Origin: Megascapheus bottae
Taxonomy: Eukaryota > Chordata > Mammalia > Rodentia > Geomyidae
DNA length: 64,000 nucleotides
Assembly: GCA_024803745.1 (NCBI GenBank)
Contig: JANJXV010000013.1
Location: forward strand, 7,254,001-7,318,000
Direction of reading: 5' to 3'
A program made the position numbers and the translations under genes. Of the stretch, positions 34,571-46,289 are shown in pieces. The notes under the pieces were generated by a model that worked only from the letters and a program-made list of their open reading frames with translations, was not told the DNA's origin and made no database searches. The first letter of the stretch is position 1; each line of letters begins with the position of its first letter.

Positions 34571-34764
34571 ATTTTTGCCAGTCCTGGGCCTTGAACTCAG
34601 GGCCTGAGTACTGTCTTTGGGCTTTCTCAAGCTGGAGATTTACCACTTGAGCCACAGCACCATTTCTGAGTTTTTCTATGTATATGTGGTACCTAGAAAT
34701 TGAACCCAGGTATTCATGCATGCTAGGCAAGCAGTCTATCACTAGGCCAAACTCCTGGCCCCAG
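34571..34764 (-). mobile_element. IDL-Geo-type SINE with target-site duplication
   Basis: TTTTTGCCAGTCCTGGGCC to AGGCCAAACTCCTGGCCC spans the whole element. A perfect 12-bp repeat, CACTTGCTCATT, flanks it at 34559-34570 and 34765-34776. Confidence 0.92.
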
Positions 34765-34776
34765 CACTTGCTCATT

Positions 34777-35234
34777 CTGAAAGCATCCTTTTGGCCTCTC
34801 TGACCTCAGTTGCCTCTTGCCATATCATTCAGAAACAGATCTTCTGATGGAACAAAATATTAAAAGGCATTGACAGAGGGCAGGATTCAGTGCCTAGTTA
34901 TTACCTCTCAGTGTCTTCCTCCTCTTCCTAGAAATGTATGCTGTTTGGTTTTGTTGTTTATTTACTATAACCCCCAATAAAATAGCTTCTGATAACCCTC
35001 CATCAAGAAAGGTATATACTCAAACTCTTGTACTTTTTGTTATAATTATTTTAATATTTATGGTGTATATATTTTTCTATGCTCACTCTAAGACACCAAG
35101 GAAAGAATTATATCTCTTTCAAATCTTCTGGAATGTAATTCCTTTTGGGACAATAATGCAGAGCAACTTCCCATTTGTTCTACAAGCACTGATGACTTAG
35201 GAGAGGTGAAACAGCCCTGTACAAGGGAGACAAA
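34777..35234. other. Low-copy DNA
   Basis: An 88-codon open frame at 34934-35200 is hydrophobic because of T-rich composition. No signal or family is recognised. Confidence 0.4.
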
Positions 35235-35505
35235 CTGAAAGCAGAAGAGTCTTTCTGCTGTCCCTTGGGTATCTCATATTGTTACAGTATCTCACTTTGT
35301 TATCTGATATATTGAATTTATTTGTATTTGGTTATTTGAAATTGGATAGGGAAGAGGGGAAAACCAAGACGGGGGTGAGGGGGAGGGTAATGGGTACCAA
35401 GACATGTGAAAGGGTATTAATGTATGTGAATTAATGCACCTCCTATCTGGCAAATATCATGTAACCCTTTTATTAATTATAATAAAAAATATATGAAAAA
35501 CGTGG
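35235..35505 (+). mobile_element. L1 3'-UTR end
   Basis: TGCTGTCCCTTGGGTATCTC and ATATTGTTACAGTATCTCAC are the sense counterpart of 27655-27705. A purine-rich block and AATTATAATAAAAAATATA close the element. The 5' limit is uncertain. Confidence 0.75.
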
Positions 35506-35833
35506 AATAATGGTGGTTTTTATCAGGTCCCAAACTCTAGTGTCTTTTCTTTGTTTTCTTTCCTCTTAAATATTTCAGTATGAACAATTTGATGCCACTG
35601 CTTCTTAATTGTAGCCACAAATCTTTCTTTTGTTTAGATATGATAATGGGTTAGACCTGATCTGTGTTCATTTATTGAGAATCAACTTGGGATTTGGGGA
35701 AAATAATAATCCCCAAGAAGTACAGGTTCAGTCTGATAATGGGTGAACTACGTAGTAACCTTTTATTATGATAAAATGATTCGTTACACTTAGCTTAGAG
35801 GTATTTTAAGGTTAAAAAGATGAAAACTTACCC
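35506..35833. other. Low-copy DNA
   Basis: No recognised repeat or gene. Confidence 0.4.
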
Positions 35834-36075
35834 AGAGTCAGTTGTTCACACCTGTAATCCTAGTTATTCAGAAGGCTAAGATCAGAGAAGCCTAGTTCAA
35901 AGACAGCTTCGGTAGGAAGGTCTATGAGACACTTATCTCCAATAAACAACTGAGACATAGCCAGAAGTGTCTCTGTGGCTAAAGTGGTAGAGTGCTAGCC
36001 TTGAACACAGAAAGACTCTGGGAGAGTGCCCAGTCCCTGAGTTCAAGGCCCAGGACCAGCAAAAAAAACAAGAAA
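35834..36075 (+). mobile_element. Composite SINE, B1-like plus tRNA-like
   Basis: CACACCTGTAATCCTAGTTA is in the left monomer. TGGCTAAAGTGGTAGAGTGC and CTGAGTTCAAGGCCCAGGAC are in the right one. The tail is an A8 run. Confidence 0.88.
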
Positions 36076-36079
36076 AGGA

Positions 36080-36589
36080 AAATAGATTCTATAGCAGAAG
36101 GCTTAATAGAAAAAATAAAATAATATTTTAAATTATACAAAATGTAAATATTAATTACATATAAAGATTATATTCACATAATCTAATAATGAAAAAATAT
36201 TATCTTGTTAATTGCAACCCATTGATCAGTATGGACAACACAGACTTGACCATAAGTTTGGAAAATGGAGAGAATAAAAACTTAGATTAATTGGTTACTT
36301 CATTTGGAGATGCCAAACAAAAAAATTCCCATATGTACCTCAAAACATCTTCTCATGGCTTTAACCTGGAACACAGAATTTGTTTAATCATTCAGTTCTA
36401 AAGGGTAGAGCTAAAATAACAAATAAATTTTGCTTTTTTCCTTTATAATGTAGATATCAAGGAAAGACAAAAATGAGTAGACTGACAATAGAGATGCAGT
36501 AAGCTTTCAATAATTATAGTCTTTAAATATTTTGTCCCATACCAATTAAAGAAAGAATAGTATATCATGAAAACACCTAGGGAATAATA
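36080..36589. other. Low-copy AT-rich DNA
   Basis: No recognised repeat or gene. Confidence 0.4.
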
Positions 36590-37060
36590 GGCCAGAGTTA
36601 ATGTGGCTATGGAAGTTTTCCTGAGCAGTTTCAAACTAAGATTTGAAATCTGGGAGGGAGAAAGAACTATTTCAGGCAAATGGAAAAGCAAAGCATAGAG
36701 GAAAAAAAATGGTCATAGTCAAGCCCCAGAACTGAAGGAAATTCACTGTTGGATGAATAGCATTAAAGACTGAAGATGAGGGTGGAAATACAATCTGGAC
36801 ATTGAGGGACCCTTCAATAAATAGGTAAATGACATGTTACTGTTAGTACTTAACAGGGCTACCAGTCTATGTCAGAGCTGGTTGGAATGTTCAGGAAGCA
36901 TCTTAGAAAGCTTTTCCAGTAATTTAGGGAATGTTAAGTGGTTAGGTCCAAGAGAGCCTCAGGGAGAGTAGATGGATTTTGAAAGCATTCTAGACTAGAC
37001 TTCAGAATATTTAATAAAATTTGCTGATGGATAGTGATTGAAGAGGGCTCAAAGATGTGT
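36590..37060 (+). repeat. Ancient dispersed repeat, family unassigned
   Basis: ACTATTTCAGGCAAATGG, then CAGTAATTTAGGG and TTTGCTGATGGATAGTG, recall an old mammalian dispersed repeat (possibly L2-like) whose name I cannot fix. It contains copy 1 of the local duplication. Confidence 0.4.
36851..37045 (+). repeat. Direct duplication, copy 1
   Basis: TAACAGGGCTACCAGTCTAT through AATATTTAATAAAATTTG. The same sequence recurs 1198 bp downstream in the same orientation with a few substitutions and small indels. Confidence 0.88.
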
Positions 37061-38048
37061 ATAGATCCCTGGCCTCGGTGACGAGAAAGAGGTGACAAGA
37101 ATTCAGGCAGTGACAGTATGAATTTAGTTACACAATCAACCCTAGCATTGTGCCTGGGTAGATCTATTCTGGGCAACTCTAAGTCAGGGCCTTCTGCATC
37201 ATCAGCTCTATCTCCAGTGCAGTTGTCTGCCTGAGACTAGAGCATGTGTCTTTTCAGCTTTCTCCCTTGCCTCAACATGAATTTCAAAAGGAAACTATTC
37301 TTATCCTGCCAGCCCTCACCAGCTTTCTTTCCTTCCCAAGCAATGATGAAGCTAATCATGACCAACACAGCTCATCTAGGCTTTCTGCCATTTCCTGACT
37401 CAGCTGCCACTTTTCTTGAAATAAGTCTACTTTTCCCCTATAAGGAAACCAAAATGTTTCTAGTAATAAAAGTTATATAATATCCCTGGACAGCTTCTAA
37501 ATCTTTAGTAGTGCCAACAGATATAATGTCAGGATTTCATCAGAAAATGCCAGTTAGATACTACTCCATGAAAGTTCACAATGTCATGAGCTATACCTGC
37601 TTTCTACTTGAATTGTTGCTCTATATAAAAGTTGATCACAGACACTTTAAATATGTAATATGAAGCAAACACATTGAGATATTAAAATGGAAACAAAAGC
37701 ATTAATGCAAGGATAACACTAAGTTAAACAAAGACAGCATGCCATATTCACTATGGAACTGGAAATTATTTGAAAAGGCTTTAAGGGACCATGATTTCGC
37801 TTGCCTTCTCTAGGGCAAAGAGGTTATCCCATAACAAGAACACATATTTGTTCTCTGCTTAGAAAATGCCAGAACAAATTTGTTGGCTAGAGTGAATAAT
37901 TTAGGCACCAACAAATTTGAGACATCACAAGTTTATTTTGCTCTTGAAATATAAACTCTTGTTCAGACTCTGGTCCTCAAATTATTGTTGTGATTTGATT
38001 AAGTTTTGTCTGAAAGCTTTCAGTGTTTGAATTGTTTCTATTGTTATT
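37061..38048. other. Low-copy DNA between the two duplicated copies
   Basis: Around 37245-37480 the plus strand is open for 78 codons, but no domain is recognised. No repeats stand out. Confidence 0.4.
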
Positions 38049-38250
38049 TAACATGGCTACCAGTCTATGTCAGAGCTGGTTGGAACATTCAAGAAGTATC
38101 TTAGAAGGCTTTTGCAGTAATTTAGGGAAATTTAGTTGTTTAGGTCTAAGAGAGCAGAGGGAGGCTGTCAGAGAGTAGATGGATTTTGAAAGCATTCTAG
38201 ACTAGACTCCAGAATATTTAATAAAATTTGATGCTGAATAGAGATTTAAG
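38049..38250 (+). repeat. Direct duplication, copy 2
   Basis: TAACATGGCTACCAGTCTAT through AATATTTAATAAAATTTG matches 36851-37045. Both share long identical blocks such as GTAGATGGATTTTGAAAGCA and TTCTAGACTAGACT. Copy 2 has a short extra segment (CAGAGGGAGGCTGT region). Confidence 0.88.
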
Positions 38251-38497
38251 AAGAAGAATTCTCTAAGATTCAGGCTTTTATATTGGAAATCAAATGCTAG
38301 CAAAATGAGATTACTTAAACTTTCTCTAATTTATTTTTTCCATTAAAATGTTATCTTTATTCTTCTAGCACTTACAATTTGTATCTGTATCATGTGATCA
38401 CTTATTTAGTATATCTTTTCTCATGAATCTACAAACTCTATTAGAGCAGAGACTATAGTCCACTATGGATAATTATTCCATGGCTACCTGAATGAAG

Positions 38498-38702
38498 GAC
38501 TGGGGTACCAGGACTTAAACTCAGGAGCCTGACAATCTTACAGTTTGATTGCTCATGATATGTGCTCTACAACGTGAGTCATGCCTACTATCTGACTTTT
38601 TACCGGTTAATGAGAGTGAGACTTTGCCTTTGCTGTCTGGGATGGCTTGAAACCAGGATCATCTAGGATCTCAGTCTCCCAAGTATCTAGAATGACCCAC
38701 CA
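38498..38702 (-). mobile_element. Diverged composite SINE
   Basis: GGACTTAAACTCAGGAGCCT and TGTGCTCTACAACGTGAGTC are the complement of the right monomer. GATCTCAGTCTCCCAAGTAT belongs to the B1-like half. Confidence 0.65.
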
Positions 38703-38839
38703 ATATTCAGTTTCTTTTTAGTTCAACTTTTTAGTTGCTTTCTTGTTTTATAGAAGGCAAATATGTAGGGAGTTAGAGAAATAGAAACTATGAAAGAGCT
38801 ACACATGGTTTTGAACTTTTATAATACTCAAGAAAGACA

Positions 38840-39056
38840 GTTGACATGTGTCTCTAGTGGCTCATCCTGGAAATCAATGCTAGTGAAGAGACTGAGATCT
38901 GAAGTGTGGTGGTTCGAGGCCAGCCTAGGCAGAAAATTCCACTAGAATCCATCTCAAAATCACCTGCAAACACAGAGCTGGAGATATGCCTCAAATTGTA
39001 GAGCATCAGAAAAGCAAGCAAGCTGTGGTTGAGTTCAAACTCCAGTACCAGTATGT
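38840..39056 (+). mobile_element. Diverged composite SINE
   Basis: TCTAGTGGCTCATCCTGGAA and GAGACTGAGATCTGAAG lie on the left. ATATGCCTCAAATTGTAGAG and GTTGAGTTCAAACTCCAGTA lie on the right. Confidence 0.65.
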
Positions 39057-39194
39057 AAAAGGAGATGTACTAGATGAACTTAATTCACTGTCTGGTATTC
39101 ATTTTTGTTTTCCACATATAAGTATGTGATATAATTCCCACACTTGTACTTTTCCCTGCAATTCATGCACTCCATTTTTAATGCTGATTTTTCT

Positions 39195-39413
39195 ACTTTT
39201 TTTGGGGGGCTCATAGGGATTGAACTCTGGGCCTGGGCTTTGTCACTGAGCTCTTCAGCTCAAGGATAGGACCCTAACCCTTTGAGCCACAGCCCCACTT
39301 ACTGTTTTCTAGAAATTAATTGGAGATAAAAATCTTTAGTGCTCAAGCTGTGTTGAACCTCAGTCTTCAGATCACAGTCTCCCAATTACAGGCATGAGCC
39401 ACCACTCATGGCT
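39195..39413 (-). mobile_element. Composite SINE, B1-like plus tRNA-like
   Basis: GGGATTGAACTCTGGGCCTG and GAGCTCTTCAGCTCAAGGAT come first. The B1-like part ends in TTACAGGCATGAGCCACCAC. Confidence 0.82.
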
Positions 39414-39493
39414 TGAGTTACTTTTTAAAATTTGTATTTTCAATAGAATAATGCACTATCTGTTTATAAAATAGCTCTTTATAAATACAAGGA

Positions 39494-39671
39494 ACAGGGG
39501 CAAGAGTTTAGCCTAGTAGTAGGAGTGCTTGTTGTATACATGAAGACCTGGGTTCGATTCCTTGGTACCACATACATAGAAAAAAGCCAGAAATGGTGCT
39601 ATGGCTCAAGTGGTAGAGTTCTAGCCTTGAGAAAGCCCAGGCCCTGAGGTCAAGGCCAGGACTGACAAAAA
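39494..39671 (+). mobile_element. IDL-Geo-type SINE with target-site duplication
   Basis: AAGAGTTTAGCCTAGTAGTA and GGGTTCGATTCCTTGGTACC mark the left monomer. GGCTCAAGTGGTAGAGTTCT marks the right one. The flanking 11-bp repeat AAATACAAGGA is at 39483-39493 and 39672-39682. Confidence 0.9.
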
Positions 39672-39792
39672 AAATACAAGGAGTACAGATACTACTAAGC
39701 AAAGCAAATTCTAGTCAGTACACACTTTGACCATCACATGAAAACAACAGTCTGATATCTAAGTTATGAAAACCAGAATTAAAAAGGCAATA

Positions 39793-40012
39793 CAGCCAGT
39801 ATTCATGCCTATGATTTAGCTACAAGAGGCTGAGATCTGAGGATCACAGTTTGGAGCCAGCCAAGCAGTAAAGTTCATGAGATTCTTCCTTATAAATACC
39901 AACAAAAGAGCCAGAAATTGAGCTGTGGCTCAAGTGGTAGAGCACCAGTCTTGAGCCCAAAATCTCAGGGACAGAACATAGGCACTTAATCCAAGCCCCA
40001 GGATTGGGGGGA
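39793..40012 (+). mobile_element. Composite SINE, B1-like plus tRNA-like
   Basis: CAGCCAGTATTCATGCCTAT and GAGGCTGAGATCTGAGGATC are followed by GCTGTGGCTCAAGTGGTAGA and TAATCCAAGCCCCAGGATTG. Confidence 0.82.
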
Positions 40013-40019
40013 AATCATG

Positions 40020-41929
40020 ACATGGAAAGTTTCCACATTTCTAGTCTGGTCAAACTTGAATGTAGTTACATGACATGAAATGTTTAATAAAATGATTTTC
40101 CCCTCAATGTATAAACAAAACAAGGGAAGACTAAATCTGTGATGTATATCTGTTGAAGCTATACAAATCAAGCCACATTTACAGTTCTCCTCTAGCTCAC
40201 CATCTTTTTACTTAGATGGTGGGATGATGGTCAATGTGACTCTACAGAGAATATGTGTGGGAAGTAGAAATATCCAATATTGGCCATTACAAAATCATAA
40301 TGAAAAGAAAGCCTCAGTTCATGTACAGTCTATGGGAGAAATGACAATACTGTGACAATTTTCTGACTAATATGGTACTAGACAAATCCTTTGAATGAAG
40401 GTATTTAAAAGGAAGTGAGTGAGTCTACTTTAAGTACCGCTATGGATGTATTTATTTCTAGATTTTCATCAGTTTGAATCTGCTAAACAACTAAATGAAT
40501 AAACTGAAAGAAAATACCATGATTGATCTGTCTTGCTCAATTTCCTTGAGACCTCAAAATTTCACTTCAGTTTTACATTACCATATTTGTTTTTCTAAAG
40601 CATATTCTAATCCTATCTTCTCATTATAAAGTGCTTAATATTTTAACTAGAGAAAATAAATCCTTGTTTCTTTTGGGAATCTTTTATAATTTATTTACTG
40701 CTTTTTATTAATCTTTACATTATGAGTAACAAATACCTGGGTCTCAGGCTGAAACTTTTACAGAAGGTTTTCCCAGCCTAAGCTATGAATGCATCACTGG
40801 TTTTGTTTATGTTTTTGACTATACCCTGCTGTGCTCCTCATTTTCATTGTCCATTTTGGATACCCTAGTGAACCAAATGTAAAATCATGGCCTTTCAAGG
40901 TTTTCTTTTTCTTCTCCCTAGATTTCTTTCTGATAAAATGTTCTCTCTTTGATTCCAAAACATTGCCCACATAGCTATTACAACCACTCATGCCATTGTT
41001 AATGAAAATCTGTAATGCATGTTATTTCACCCCAGTAAACCATGAACTCATTTGTCTTTGTCCCATTCGTCTTTGTAGTTTTACAACCTAGTGCAACTCT
41101 TGGACCCCAGGTGATATATAATAAATATGTGCTGAATTGCTAAATTAAATTTTGATCTATTGCATTTTTCTTAAGTTTCCCATGTGGTCCTGTCTCTTGT
41201 TCTATGTTAAATATATAATTCAACTATATTTGCATAATATGACCTATTCCATCAAGGCTTATGCATGGGCAGATCTGTGGTAAGGACAAAATGATGGATA
41301 ATATTGCATAGTTCACTTTATAAAGTTAGATATTAAAAAGATAAAGGGATTCAGTGCTAACTGCTCAGATTTGGGCGTACTTCATCTTTTCTTGTCTCTT
41401 TTGCTTGTTCATGTAACTAAGTGCTATTGCTGAATGCGCTTTCTCATTCAGTACTTGTCTCTGGGTCACCAGGATTAGGATTTGGTTCAAGGAATGTAAA
41501 CTATATTCCTGTGAACTATAGACATGGTTTGGAGATTCTCTCAAACCAAAGAAAGACTTTTGCATGTTTATGCTTTTGTTCAGATCTCTGGGACATGACT
41601 TCTTCCATCTTTGTTGTCTAGAAAGAGAACTATTCTTTTCTAGACAGGACTTAGTAAAGGCAAAAACCTTAACATGGAAGAACTTCAGCCAACACTAATA
41701 ACTTTATGCTGTGTAGCTTACCTGGTGCTTGCTTCCATTTAGAACGGACCATACTAGGCCTTATCTATTGTTTTATTTTATTTATTTATTTAATTCTACT
41801 TGTATGGTATGAATTTCCTTCTCTCCTTCCTTCTCTCCTCCTTTATTTACTGTTACTGCTCATCTATTCCATTTTCCACCCAGAACCTTGAACTAAAAGC
41901 TACGTCACCATATTGTGTTACTATTGGAG
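40020..41929. other. Low-copy DNA
   Basis: No repeat family is recognised apart from a TTTA run at 41770-41793. Small open frames on both strands carry no domain. Confidence 0.4.
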
Positions 41930-42185
41930 GGATACAGTTGAATTGTAGTGGAAGGAGATGAAGTCATTGGATGTGTGTTCTTAAACACGATATGAGGAGC
42001 CTTGACTCCTTTACATCTGTTTCCTTGGTTGCAAGCTATCATGAAATGAACACAGTTCCTCAACTACAAGCTTCTGTTATGTTGTTATAAATAATACATA
42101 GGCCAGAAATTTCTAAAACCTAAACAAACCCTTTTCTGCTTTGTTTACTTTCAGTATTTTATCACAATGATAGACAGCTGACCCG
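41930..42185 (+). mobile_element. Possible MaLR-type LTR fragment
   Basis: CTAAACAAACCCTTTTCTGC, a TATTTTATCACAATGATAGA stretch and GCTGACC have the order of the end of a MaLR-class LTR (ancient non-autonomous LTR elements). The 5' half is not clear. Confidence 0.4.
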
Positions 42186-42189
42186 CAAA

Positions 42190-44150
42190 GCCATTCATTC
42201 CCTCCTTTCTTTCTTCATTGCTTCTTATTTTATTTTCTTGATTCAATATTCCAAAAATACCCTCAGATTCAAATGGTTTAGGTATAAGTTGAAGAGTTCT
42301 ATTACTTCAATACAAGTGATAGGATTAAGAGAGTGAAACAAATAGAGTGAGTATAGTTAAAAAAAAACAAATACTTGCCACTGTGTATTTATTTGCAGTA
42401 AATTAGAGCTATTATTATACTACGAAGTTTTAGCTTATTCACTAAAGTTTGAAACAACGATTAACCATGGAGTTTTGAGGAAGATTATATATACTTTAAC
42501 TCACTTAGCAAGTTCCAATTACTTTAGTAATCACATGAAACATCATAGAATTTATTGTGAGTTCTAGAAGGATAAAAGAAAATTAGACCGAAGTGTCAGA
42601 AATGAACTTAAGAAAATCCGGTCATTGGTTTTATTGAAGGAAATTTATTTGTAGAATTCTATTTAGAAGATGAGTTGAAAACTCTCAGAAAGAAGAGACT
42701 TCTAAAATCAAGATTATATCTTGATTGAAGTTGAAAGTCTTGCTGTGCAGCACAACTCTCTGGCAACTGTCTTAACTATCTGGTGCCAAAATTTCTGCAC
42801 CTGGAGCACCTGTGTGTTGGAAAGCACTTAGCACAAAGGGGGATAATGACAGGAAAGGTAGAAGAGCCTCAATACTGAGTGCTTGATTGCTACACAATGA
42901 GGTTGGCATTGCATAATTTAGGCATTTCATACAATGGGGCTCTTAGGTGTGTTTCTGTTGATTTGTTTTGTTCAGTGGCTTTTTGCTCTTTCTTTTTCTT
43001 GCTTCTTAGTAGGAATCCTATGAGCATAGATTAAGATATTTCATGAACTTTATGCCTCCTAACTGAAGATTTAAATGCAAAAGAAAGATTGGCCTAGATT
43101 CTTTACTTCTGCTATCCTCATTCTGCCTTACTCACCCTCCTTACTTCTACGATATGCTTCTGATAATGAAGGGGGATTATGGTCTGTAAATACTATAATG
43201 AAAACTGGCTCTGAATACTTAAAATACTTGTAAGTGAAATGCAGAGCCAACTTGAGGATTGGACAAGAAGATTTCTCTGCCTTCCTTTCAATAGAGTCCT
43301 CGTATGGGGTAAAGAACCAATAAGACAAAGGAAACTAATATAACTAAAATCCATTCATGTCCCTTATTTACATTTGTGTGTTGTGTTTGTGATAACAAAA
43401 TCTACTGATGTTTTTTTTTCTCCCAGGCTTTTCTACAGAAAGTATAATTCCCCTGTTGAACATAGCCTAAACCCAAGTAGACACAGCAGTACCACATATG
43501 AGGATGAGAAAAAAGTCTGACTATGTGGACAGAGGTGTGACAATCTCTCCTCAGTGTGGAGAGAGGAAGGTGTGGACTTGGGCCTGGAGACTAACAATGA
43601 GGACTTCTTACTAACAAATTTAGCTAGGAATTCCAGGAAGTACAATATTTCTATATTCATTTTTTTTAAGTTGGAAAATTACATACCTTTCACCAAATCA
43701 GTTTGATGAACAATTTTCAAAAAAAAATGTGGCCTTCTATTAGTATCTTTGCTCAGATACTCATAGTCGGACTAGATAAGTGTAGAAGTGTATGTGTGTT
43801 GGTGGGGATAAAAGATCTCATAAAACCAATGATGTTTCAAATGTTTGCAGAAATCTTTAAAAAAAAATGGATCAATGACACCAGGTAGCCACTTTCATTT
43901 TTGGTAAAATGGCCAGATTATCCCTTCTGCACTGAATACTTTTAAGTGACAAACAAGCATGACTGTTATTTTCCATCTGAATTTAGAGCAAGTTGGAAAA
44001 TGTAGATTTAGGAATTTGATTTTGTTGTGTTCAATACTTTTTATAATTGTGTGGTTTTATCCTACAACTTCTTTTTTGGAGTCTTATTTACACATTTCTG
44101 AATCATAAAATAGCAAGTGCCCTCATTGTGGCCCTGAAAATGTTACAATG
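42190..44150. other. Low-copy DNA
   Basis: No recognised repeat, gene or RNA. A 75-codon minus frame at 43433-43660 shows nothing recognisable. Confidence 0.4.
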
Positions 44151-44720
44151 TCAGTGATCAGGAAATGGCAGAAGCTGGCTCTGCTTTCTAGCTTTCTTAC
44201 AATGGTCTGCCATGTTTCTTCTCCTCTGTGATGCCTTTAGCAAATGCATTCAGATCCCAGAGCATGAACACATGATCTCATGATCAGAGCATATACTTTC
44301 CACTTGGGAAAAAGCAGTGTCATACTTCAGCACTATATTAGCTCATTCTGGAAAGGAAGAGGGTTCCACCAATGGCAATTTCAATTATACAAATTTGATC
44401 CATATACCAGGTGGCTTTTATACAATTTAAACTTATTTCTTAGAGTCATGAAGGATATGAAGTCTAAGATGAAGACTTGTGGAGGATCTGTTACTGGGTT
44501 AGGACACATATCTATATTATACATGGGCATTCCCCATGTATAATACACCCTCCATGGCAGGAAGCAGACAGCTAGAAATCCAGTACCCATCTGTCCTTTG
44601 GAAGGAACCCTAATCTCATTTATCAGGGTTCAGTCCTCATGACCTAACTACTTCCCCAAATTCCATCTCCTAATAACAAGGGAATATATATTCAGTCCTA
44701 ACCTTATTTGTATTTGTATT
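44151..44720. other. Possible old dispersed repeat
   Basis: CCTCATGACCTAACTACTTC and CCATCTCCTAATAACAAGG near 44635-44685 look like part of an old dispersed mammalian repeat. I cannot name the family. Confidence 0.3.
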
Positions 44721-45189
44721 TATATCATTTTAATCTCATATGCAGCCAGTGAGAAGAAACTTTAAAATATGTAGATGAGAAACTTAATTCCAGCTCCACT
44801 GATTTGAAGGCATATACTTTTTCTATAGAAGCATAATAATTGTTCTAATAGCCAGCGCTTTACCTTTACTACTGTACATTTTTCATTTTGAAAAACTTAT
44901 ATAAGAAGAGAGGAAAGTGGGAGCAAGGGAGATTAGTAGGAATATACATGTGAATTTAAAAATTACAGTGGAGTTTCAGATACATGATTTAAATTGAAGT
45001 CCCCTCTGTGGTCTGACCACTCTAACAAGAGAAATCAATGCAAAGCTTTTAGTTTACTACACTTCCAATGAAATAGTGAATGCTGAATACCTAAATATCA
45101 TAATTTCTTAAACTTTTAAAACTTTGACCTCTTTTCACGAATGTCTCAATGACAATATTGGTTTTTATCATATTTGAAAGAAGGAGAAC
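44721..45189. other. Low-copy DNA
   Basis: Nothing recognised. Confidence 0.4.
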
Positions 45190-45440
45190 AAGAAAGTTGA
45201 GTTCCTGGAGAGATTGCATTAATAAAGCAATGATTGTTTTAGGCATGAGGAAGAAATGTACACAGAGGATTGCTGTATTTAAATGAATTGTTTTGTGATG
45301 TAAATGAGCAAAGCCGCACTAATGAAGTGAATTCTTTAACTGCTTGAGTCTTTTCTGGTTATCATTAAACCATAGAAACCTCATGAAAAGAATTTACAAC
45401 TGAAGATTGTGAATAAAGCAGGTGATGAATAAAACAAACT
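45190..45440. other. Low-copy block, conserved-element candidate
   Basis: TTGCATTAATAAAGCAATG, ATTTAAATGAATTG and CACTAATGAAGTGAATT give a dense set of homeodomain-like TAAT/ATTA cores. There is no repeat signature or open frame. Conservation is not testable here. Confidence 0.3.
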
Positions 45441-46046
45441 TATTGTAAGTTCACCAGACTGATGCAGTTCAGCTAGTGAGAGGCAAACTTGTTAGCTTTT
45501 TAGAGTCTATATTGGAAAATGGAAATAAAGCAAATTATCTTGGCCTGTGAAGAAATTTACTAAAGAAATAAGACTGTGAATTACATGGAATTCTAGTAAG
45601 TTACTAGTAAAACCCTTTAAATTTGTATAATTGTTCTCCCAAGCATAATTCAATGAATGCCAGTTATGTCTAATGGTCTAATCTGGAATCTTGCAACTAG
45701 AAACAAGGGTGAAGGTCCCCAAATACTGTTTGTTTGACACTTAGTATTAAAGGCGGAATACTTTTGAAGAGGGAGAAGGTATATGAGATTTTATTGGAGA
45801 GGGAAGGAATCACATTCTGGGGAGCATAACTCTGAATCTTAGAATGAGTAATGTTAAACACTCAGGCAAGTTTGAGCATTTCAATCTCAAAGGCAAAGTG
45901 TGAAAATGAAGAACAGGAATAAGCAAGACCAATGAGGTTTGATCAGAGGTGAAATGATAAAGCTGGAGGGATCAGCAACTCCTGGCCCCAATGGGCCCTG
46001 GCATTATGGGAGTTTGTTAACCTTCTTATAGATAAAGCTAAGCACA
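45441..46046. other. Low-copy DNA
   Basis: Positions 45750-46020 have faint similarity to the unassigned ancient repeat at 36590. Nothing else is recognised. Confidence 0.35.
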
Positions 46047-46282
46047 GGCTGGATACCATGGCTCAGGTCTGTAACGCTAGCTACTCAGGAGGCTGAGATC
46101 TGAGGATCCAGGTTGGAAGCCAGCCCCAGTATGAAAATCCATGAGATTCTTAAGTACAACTAATTACCAGAAAATCTGAACTGGCTCTGTAGCTCCAAGA
46201 GGTAGAGTACTTAACCTTGAGCTAAAAAGCCCAGGGACAATGTCCAGCCCTAGTTCAAACCTCACAGCTAGAAAAAAAAAAG
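46047..46282 (+). mobile_element. Composite SINE, B1-like plus tRNA-like
   Basis: ACCATGGCTCAGGTCTGTAA and TACTCAGGAGGCTGAGATCT are in the left monomer. CTGTAGCTCCAAGAGGTAGA and CCTAGTTCAAACCTC are in the right one. An A10 tail closes it. Confidence 0.85.
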
Positions 46283-46289
46283 ATAGCTC

